Origin: Trichobilharzia regenti
Lineage: Eukaryota; Platyhelminthes; Trematoda; Strigeidida; Schistosomatidae
Direction of reading: 5' to 3'
Assembly (NCBI GenBank): GCA_944472135.2
Contig: OX235266.1
Coordinates: 14,859,925-14,923,924 of the forward strand
Length of the DNA stretch: 64,000 nt
Positions 53,301 to 62,700 of the stretch are shown here, piece after piece. Below the pieces are notes generated by a model, which had not been told where the DNA came from, did no database searches, and saw nothing but the letters and a program-made list of their open reading frames with translations. Each line of letters opens with the position of its first letter. Within the stretch, counting starts at the first letter, position 1. Position numbers and translations under genes: made by a program.

Positions 53301-54534
53301 CCGATGATTCCTGAACTACGATGAAACAGCTTGCTGTCCAGTACTACCTGGTTGGTTTTCAATGGTTCTCCAACTGATATCAATCCGTGATCAACTCGTA
53401 AAAACATAACAAACCCTTACAAACCAAACTAAAGAAAATTAGTTGTCTTCATTGTCATTTTGACCTTGAATTTGGCGGCCTTTTAACTTGACCTAAGTAG
53501 TCTATTTTCTCACCTCTTACCTCTTTATTAATTTCATATATATTCCTATGACAAGTCCGTGTGTGATGGATCAGATTGCTCGAAATGTGTGTTGTGCAAA
53601 TACACAATACACAGACGGTTCAGACAGACAAATTACGTCTTCTTATTGCTTTATCTAAATTTATAAAGGGGACTAACTGTTTTAAATTTTAATGTATTTC
53701 ATAAGCCTGAGGGAAATTGAGAAAAAGTAGAGCCTGCTAGTAGTCATGGTTTCTCTCATCAGACTGTCATTGCTAAAATAACAGATTAGTAGTTATGTGG
53801 TATCAAAGTAAATAGTCGTATTTATGTGTGAGACAGACATGCTCTGGGCTGAAATGGATTACCAAAATATTGTAAAACGGGAGACAGTGGTGGTGATTAG
53901 TCGTCATAATAGATTTGTAGAATGTGGGGTAGGAAAAACTGACAAGTCAGTTCAAGGTTATAAAAGGTGTCAGGTGAGTGAGTTGCTAGTACAAAGTGAT
54001 CTGTGTTAAACAGGAGATAGTAAGACTGAAATGAGAGGTTCACAATGAAATAATGAATGTGTGGAATGAAACAGGTGGAGGGATACATTGAGAAAAGAGA
54101 TAATATCACTACTAATAATAAGTCCGGATAGTATAAGTGGAGAGAATGTTTGCATGAAGGGTATAAATTATGACGAATAATAATAATAATATTTGTAATA
54201 ATAAGCGAAGGAAAAAAGGCCAAGAAGGTTAAGGGGAAGGAGCACCCTTGGTGAGAAGAAGAATCGTCAATCCGAGTTTGGCCGCGGTAGGAACAATGTC
54301 TGAAAGTGTTTTCTTCTTTTTTGGATACAAAGTTCCAGTTTATTCGATCTTATTGCAACAGCTTCAGTTATGTGAAGCGAACTATAGGTGATAACGACTT
54401 CGGAACTCGGTTGCGTTCCTAATATTTCTAATATCAATACCCTGAAAATTCACATTAAGGCATTAAAAGTAAAAAAGGATTGGGCGAAGAAATATTTACT
54501 GTTCAATTAGATCCTCATCTATAGCTCTACTCTG

Positions 54535-54578
<44 letters not shown>

Positions 54579-55279
54579 ATTTCGAATGCAATACAGATGT
54601 TTACCAATCTTTTGGTGATGTGTGTTTGTTAACAATAATTAATCAATATCAATATGTCAACGGGGGGGGTGATCACTAACCACCAAAAAAGTAATGCAAC
54701 GATGAGATGGTAGGAATATTTGCACAAAATAAACGAAATGGATTTCGTAATGCAAAATTTTTGAAAAATAAGAGGAATAATTGTTAGTTTTTCATTTTAC
54801 ATTGGTGTAATGCTGGTCAAGATAAAGTACTTGGCGGCCAATCAACCAAAACCTGTTGCTTGTGAGAAACATCGAGGAAGATGGAGATGGATTGGACACA
54901 CACCTTGAGGAGAATGAATGACATCGCACAATAGGGTAGGCCTTCAAGTGAAACCCGAAATGGCAAAGACGAGTTTGGCTTGCGAAGGTAACATTGATAA
55001 ATGAGATCGTGTGTGTGAGGAAGAGAGAGGAGAGCAGCCGGGGAGGAAGTCTTGCAGCCAGGTATATAAAATTGCAGAAGACAGAACAGAAATGGGGATG
55101 TGCTGTTGTAGTCTTAATAACCTTTTAGGAATCATCAAGGAATAATAAAATTACTTAATTCTAATGAAATCTCATACATGCCTGAAATTATTATTTCATC
55201 ACTTCTGCCTATGTGTTTGACTTTGATTCGATTGACGGAGATTCTGTGATCAATCTCCATCACCACATGAGATTTCATT

Positions 55280-55336
<57 letters not shown>

Positions 55337-55454
55337 TTACATGTAAGTGGATGCATAGCAGTGGCCGAATTTTCGGTTCATTATTCAATCTGACGGTATC
55401 TACAACTCTAGAATTAGTTAAATTCCCATGTAAGTGTGACCCCTGTCTACTTGT

Positions 55455-55495
<41 letters not shown>

Positions 55496-58400
55496 TTGAG
55501 ATCTTAGTCATTGCACGTCATTTGATAAAGTTCATTATTTTGTCCATTTCGGTCAATGCGGTCCTTATAACCTCAAAATTTTGCCACATTTGAGTGAGTT
55601 TTGGTAAGGATTTAAATGCCACTTTGATTCCTATGTGAGTTTGAAATGTTCCTTTATACTGTAGGATTGTTGAGGTCACTTTTTTCATTTATCACGAACA
55701 AGTTGTTATTGATTTAGTTAAACTTTAGTGTCATGAATCATTGCTGTTTGTTTTACCTGTATCCCTGTTTTTGCAGATGGAATCGCAAATAATTCCACTC
55801 TCGGAATACTTCCAGTTTTCTCTGATGCCAATTGTACATCCGAGCTTTCTGAACCTAGACCTAATGTTAACCATCTTTGGAGTTTATTCACGTGGAGAGC
55901 ACGTTGTCTGTACACCCGTTACTTTCTTTCATCTGAGTTAGATGATGATGTCTCTACGGATGGAATAGGTTGGTTACAATGGATGTCATTTTCTACGCCA
56001 AGTAAATCTGATGACCGCACACCGATGAGTACAGGTAATTTCCAACTATGTCTTTATATTGTCCTTTCTCTTTATATAAGCCATGTTGAGGGAAAAAACT
56101 CTATTTTTGTAGAATCATGGCAAATTTCCTGATGTTCTACCGTTTTTGGGAATAAAATCTTCAGAAGAAAACGCCACATGTAGAGTGAATTTTTTTGGGG
56201 GGGAAGTTGTATCAGCACCAACTGACTGATTCGCGACGAAATCTCAGCACGGATCCGAAAAGCTCGAGCTGCTTTCGCCAACTTACACCATCTCTGGCGT
56301 AGGCGTGACATCCGGTTATCAACCAAGGGACGTGTGTACTGCTCATCAGTTAGCTCCGTCCCTCTCTATGGCTCTGAAACATGGCCAATACGAGTTGAAG
56401 ACATGAAAAGGTTGACTGCTTTCGATCATAGATGTCTGCGATCTCTGTCTGACGTTAGGTGGTATAACAAGCTAGTAAGTAATGTTGACGTTAGGCATAG
56501 AGTGTTGGGCAAAGAGGGAAAATCAATCGACGAGGCTATAAAGTTACATAGATTGAGATGGCTAGGTCACGTGTTGCGCATGCCTAACCATCGCCTCCCC
56601 CGACGGGCATTACTAGCTGATATAGGTTCAGGTTGGAAAAGAGTAAGTGGTGGCCAAACAAACAATAACATGGCGTCAATCCATGAAATCCTTGACAGTA
56701 AAACTGGGTCAGGTAGGTAGGGAGATGCAGACTTCGGGGTTGGGGGCCTCGGGACTCTAAGAATCAATGGCTGGAGACAATAGGCAACATAGTTCAAAAT
56801 CGTTGTCCAATGGCTAGCGCAGATATAGTATACAGTCTCTGTAATCTTTCATATGTCTTTCTACCATTACCCATTCTGTTTCACTCTTATACTTGTCAAA
56901 CTCTATTGATTCTCTTCACTCATCTTCTTGTCTACCTCTGTGTGCTATTTGGAACGTGTCAACTCGAAGTGGTGCACTTCGGTGACAAGTTCTATGTTGA
57001 ATCCAGACAGAGACAGACAGAATTGAGTTCAGATACCAGTGCATTACAGTCAGATGTGTAGTGCGTTAAAAATGTATAGTCACAGAAAACTCATCGTGTT
57101 ATATTTCTATGTTTAATATTATTATTATGATTATTGCTGCGTCACTTCACTGTATCAGTCATCTGTCTATAGTAGTTATAAGCGATATGGTTACCATATT
57201 GACTGATTGTACCCCTCCCTAACTCTGGAATACTTTCATTTGTTTTATATGAGCAAAAACTGTTGGCATTATTGACAGTCATATTCGCTACTACTACCAC
57301 TACCTTGTATTGGTAACTGTTCGGGAATACAGGTTGTTACCGGGTTTCACTCAACCTCTTGCAGTATTTTTATCATTGAGCATGATTGATTGGGAATTTC
57401 TCCGCTTTTGTTTCACTTCTGTTTCAAACTTGTTGTCGAAGCCAGTTAATCAAGATTAGTCAATCGCATACAAGCACTTGAAATAGTTCACACGTGTACA
57501 GAAGTGTGTATAGCCTACTGTCACCTATGGCTTACTGATTGTCACGGATATAGGGTCAGGCTGGAAAAAAACTAGCGGAGGTCAAACCAAAACATGGCAC
57601 CAGTCTATGAAATCTAAAACAGTTAGTCTAAGCCACGTAGGAAGGTGTAGACTTCCTGACCGGTTGGGGTCCTCGGGACGGTAAAAACCAATGGTTGGAA
57701 ACAATTGGTGACATGGCTCAAAATCGTTCTCAGTGGCGCAGATGCATCCACTCCTTGTGACTTTTGATTTCCAATGAAACTGTTTTGTTCTTCGTTATTA
57801 CTCTTCCTTTGTCTCACACCTCTGCTCACTGTTTCTATTATGCTTTTCTTGTACCTTCTTCTCTTGCTTTGTGTGGTACATGGAGGGAGTGTGGCGACTT
57901 GAACTGACGCACATATGTGCAAAGTTCTATGTCGAAAACAGACAAACAGATTGTCACGAACTGGAGCTACCAGTAGATTGTAAGGAGTGAGAAGATGGTA
58001 GTGCGTTTTGGACCGACGAAAGACCCAAAAAGATCTGTATTTCACGAGTGATCGATATATTTTCATGTGGAGAAATTTGAAGATTTACAAGTGAAAGGCA
58101 ACAAATTAACAAAAGAGGCGGTCAACACACGATTTCAGGTGAATATAGAGAGAGAAGAAAATCGACCAACGACAAGCATCAGTCACATTCTTCAGTGTGC
58201 GAAACCTGAAGGAAGTTATCGCCTTCACTTACATGGGAAAGCATCATTTCATCTTCAGTTGTAGCACGTACGAAGATGTGAAATTAGGTTAAAACAGGGG
58301 AAAGTAAACTGGGCATTCATGTTTTTAAAAATTCAGTCTGGGGGTCTATAGCACTCAGAACAGAGAAGAAGACCCTAATACTTTTTAACTATCATGTCAA

Positions 58401-59713
58401 GTAATTTAGCGCTTTTATATGGTTGGCAAACTTTATTCATCTAAAACGTTCACAAATGGTTGCTACAGTCTCTGAAACGACCTATTAAGCCTTTTTTTAC
58501 CATCGTTGAGGCCATTATCTGTTTTTTTAAAGTGTACGAAGAGCGACTTTTCGATTTTTGCACTAACTTAATGGATGAACGATTTCATCATGAGCTGACA
58601 TCAGTCACTTACTTTTACTTTACTTTACTTCGGCTATCTCCTACGGGAGGATGAGCCGACTTCATGAACATCTCGAATCATCGCTGCCCAGGCGCGGCGA
58701 TCTGATGCAAGGTTTTGCGACAGGGTTATCCAATTCTTGTTCCACAGACGGAGTCCGTAGACGGTTTGTAGCCCCAGACACTCCATATCAGCCTTGACTG
58801 TACCAAGCCATGTTTTCAGCCGTCCACCCCTGGTGAGAGTTGTTTGTAAGAGAGTTCATGAAGTTTCATGGGAATTAGGTACGAGTGATGTCCCCAGCAT
58901 CAGTCAGAGAACCACTGGAGAACCTTGGAGTTCTGGACAACTGTTTCGTCATAGTGTGGGACTCCTCATCAGTACGCACCTCCCGGGGTTCGAACCCGGG
59001 ATCTTCTGGTTACAAGGCGAGCTCGTTGACCATTGAGCCACTCAGTTACTGCCTCATCTTTCAGTAGGGTACAGCAGGTTGAAGACGAGGCAGTAACTCA
59101 CTCATCGAAGAAGACATTGCGAAATGGTCGTGCTATGTCGTGAATTGGGATAAGTTAGCATTCATGGGTTTGCCATTGAGTCGGGTTCCAATGGCTCAAT
59201 GGTCTACGAGCTCGCCTGGTAACCAGAAGGTCCCGAGTTCGACCCGGGGTGAGTGCGTACTGCCGAAGAATCCCAATCTAGGACAAACATCTGTCCAGTA
59301 CTCCCAGATTTTCCCATTGTTCTCTAACTGATATCAACTCATGATGAAATCCTCCATCCAATCAAACAAAATCCCTACAAAACTATTACCTGAAAACCAA
59401 CTTGATGACATTAAAACATTTAAGTTGGTTAATTAGCAATTAAAACAAATTAGTCACTTTGATAAATTTGAATAAGGCATTCAAAAGAGAAATATTATTG
59501 TGAGATGATATCGGCGTTTCGTAGTTTCTCTACCGTTGTTGTACAACTGACATGATTCACAATAATTATAAAATAAAAAGCAAGATAATTTACAACGAGA
59601 CATATAATCGAACAATATTGCTGTTTTCAATTAGATCTTCATCAGGCTTTACTCTAATTTACACAGATTTATATATAAAAAATTTTAACCAATGACGGTG
59701 ATTTTGTGGATCA

Positions 59714-59750
<37 letters not shown>

Positions 59751-62700
59751 TAGTAAATAATTGGTGGATGGTGGCTAGCAGTGGAATCCAGGATGCGCAT
59801 TTCGTCCTATCTGGGACTCGTTGGTGGCTGGATGTACCTGCATTTCTCAGTGAGTGATGATGTTCCCACTGAGACTCAAATCCAGTGCCCATAGTTTCAA
59901 ACGCCAAAGCGTTATTCACTAGACCACTTGGGCCACGAGAGCTTTGGCGTCTGAAACTATGAGCACTGGGTTTGAGCCTCAGTGGGAACATCATCACTCA
60001 CTGAGAAATGCAGGTACATCCAGCCACCAACGAGTCCCAGATAGGATGAAATGCGCATCCTAGATTCCACTACTGGCCACCATCCACCAATTGTATACTA
60101 ATTAAGTGCCCAGACATCGTCGAAGCATCTGCACAAGAAGCCGACATGTCAACCTGAGACCGAGCACTTCGGTCCAAACAATCGACGGGAAAATCAAAAA
60201 TTCAATTCAATATGGTAAATGTTTTGAGCGCCAGTGATAATGATGATTATAATGATAACAAAATATTGATGATGAGGTTTATGCATGTGGAGATAAGAAT
60301 GACAAAGGTAAGGTACTAATTATGTGTGTATGTTCAGGTAGGGAGATGCAGACTTCCGGGTTGGGGCCTTCGGGACTCTAAGAATCAATGGCTGGAGACA
60401 ATAGGCAACATAGTTCAAAATCGTTGTCCAATGGCTAGCGCAGATATAGTATACAGTCTCTGTAATCTTTCATATGTCTTTCTACCATTACCCATTCTGT
60501 TTCACTCTTATACTTGTCAAACTCTATTGATTCTCTTCACTCATCTTCTTGTCTACCTCTGTGTGCTATTTGGAACGTGTCAACTCGAAGTGGTGCACTT
60601 CGGTGACAAGTTCTATGTTGAATCCAGACAGACAGAAATATATGTGTATATGTAGACAATTCAATAAACAAAGAAATAAATTAGGTGAAATCTAAAAAGT
60701 TACGTAATACTAAGGGTAGGTTAAGTGGACAAATAATCAGACTTTAAACATCAGATATCAAAAAGGACGAAGGGAATGGAAAACAAGAAGGGGTGGGAGG
60801 GTTCTAATTAGAATTTACCTAAGCCAAGCAAGGCAGAGACAAAGGTAGTTCAAACTAGGACTGTTCTCTGGAATTAATTCCCATAGCTTCGGCTGTGTGT
60901 ATAAAAGGTGGATTCGAATTCCATTTGATAGGATCGATGGATTTCGATAAATAACCTTGAAGTCAGACACACACTACTTCTGTCCACCTGGTGACGACTA
61001 CCGTCAATAAAATGAGTCAAATAGAACTTCTTATAGATTTTATTTGGCCTTTCCCATTTGAACAATGAAGGAAGATGGTCATTGATACGTTTGTCTAATT
61101 GTTCACCCTATATAGTCAGTTTTCTCCTTATTTCTTCTTCTTATTATTGTTCCCTTGGGTTCCTAGTGGAACATAGGGCTTCAACTGCACGTTTCCACTT
61201 GCTTCTGTCTGTCTTCTGCTGTACTTTTCACCTCCATCCATGTTAGTTAGTCCATACTCTTTCAACTCCTCTTCACACGATCACCTCCATCTCACCCTTG
61301 CACTGACGACCAACTCGCCACTTCCCATTCTGTCGGGTTCCATTCGATCAATGGCTTGAGGCGCGCGCGATGTCACCCAGCGGCCTCCCCAGCGAGTGTC
61401 CAATCTATCTCCATATCCATCTCCTCCATATTTGTTGGTTGGCGATTGGTTCTTGTTTTGTTTGTTCCCATAGTTCCTTGTTGGTGATTCTTTCCGGTCC
61501 GGCCATCTGATCTTCAGTATAGACCCAGCGAAGACAGTTGTTGATAAAGGCAACGTCTGCAACAGACTGTTGGAAATATTCTTTGTGACCCTCCCGCCAA
61601 GTTTCTGATCCGTATAAAAGAACTGACTGACTTGACGTTTGTATTTAAAACCCGATCGAATTTTGTTGTTGATGCTGAGTGACGAAGATTTTCAGATTGA
61701 TGAATGTGTTTCTCGCCTTCCCGGTTCTCGCTCGATTTGACATCCTCGTCCGTTCCGACTTTCTGTAGTTGAAACAATGCTCCCTAGATAAGTGAATGAA
61801 GTAACCTCTTTCAAATCCCTTCTGTTGATGGTGATCGGGGCTGGATGTTGTCGTTGTTGGTTAGTTATTTTCATAACCTCCGTCTTTTCTATGTTCACCT
61901 GGAGTCCTGTCTTCGTCGGCTGCTTCTTCGACCAGTTTGTCGGTTTTTGCTTATAAGTCTTCGATTTTGTGTGACATCAAACATAAATCATCGCCACGCA
62001 AAATCCAGGTCTTCTAGGATCTCCACGTCGGTCGAGGATGGCTCTGTCTTCTCGTTTCGCACTGTGTGACACAGAATCCAGTCCACCACAATTAGGAATA
62101 TCATTGTGGGTGATAATGAGCACCCTTGTCTGACTCCTGTGTTTACTCCAAACGCCTCGCTGAGTTTTCCGTTGTGGATCACCTGACATGTGCCGTTGTC
62201 GTACAGCTGTTGAATAAGGTTGGTGAATATTTGGGGTACGCCGTAGTACTCGAGTAATTTCCAAATTACTTCGCGGTCAACGCTGTCTGTCGAAGGCCCT
62301 CTCAATGTCTATAAAGTTGAGGCGGAGGTTCCTCCTTAGGAGCAGTTAAATTTGTAGATACACAAAGAAGTGGCACAGCTATGTAGGTAGCTTGTCTTTC
62401 GCTTATCGCCACGTGCTTAAACCTTATTATCATCCATTGGTTGTCATTATAATCATTGTTATTACTGATGTTCAAAATATTTAACACATTATTACTACTA
62501 TTACTATCATTATTATTATTATTATTATATGATTCACAAACGGTCATTGTTTAAACTTCGTCTATGTAAATCTGTGTAAATTAAAATAAAACCTGAAGAG
62601 GATCCAGTTGAAAAGAGGAATATTGTTCGCTTATATGTCTTCTTCTAATATTATTAGTGGGAATATTTGAATGCATGACGATTACTCGGTTAAATAAAAA

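Larger units (their letters stand above)
52240..53665 (+). mobile_element. PLE with inverted repeats, holding a tRE-C palindrome
   Basis: The arms at about 52255-52400 and 53490-53660 are reverse complements: AGAAGACGTAATTTGTCTGT on the left, its complement on the right, extending through TGTGTATTGTGTATTTG. Between them lies a PLE C-terminal relic and, at 52824-53438, a tRE-C inverted dimer with its own duplication. It sits 100 bp after exon 5. Confidence 0.72.
59480..62640 (-). mobile_element. PLE with inverted ends, host to three nested insertions
   Basis: The left end (59580-59758 plus 60209-60320: CAATGACGGTGATTTTGTGG, (TAA)n, GGTAAATGTTTTGAGCGCC) is the reverse complement of the right end (62440-62640). 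The interior on the minus strand encodes GIY-YIG remnants. Nested in it are a tRE-E palindrome (59759-60208), an RTE-2 3' end (60334-60640) and an RTE-3 fragment (61131-62331), each with a target duplication. Removing them rejoins the PLE. Confidence 0.72.

Noticed and set aside
55213..55593. A 126-codon ORF.
   Set aside because: It is mostly translated (GT)n and (TA)n microsatellite.
55741..55941. ATG-started 66-codon frame over exon 6.
   Set aside because: The frame set by exon 5 (two-base carry-over) is open through the whole exon and ends at a good donor; this one is a different phase.
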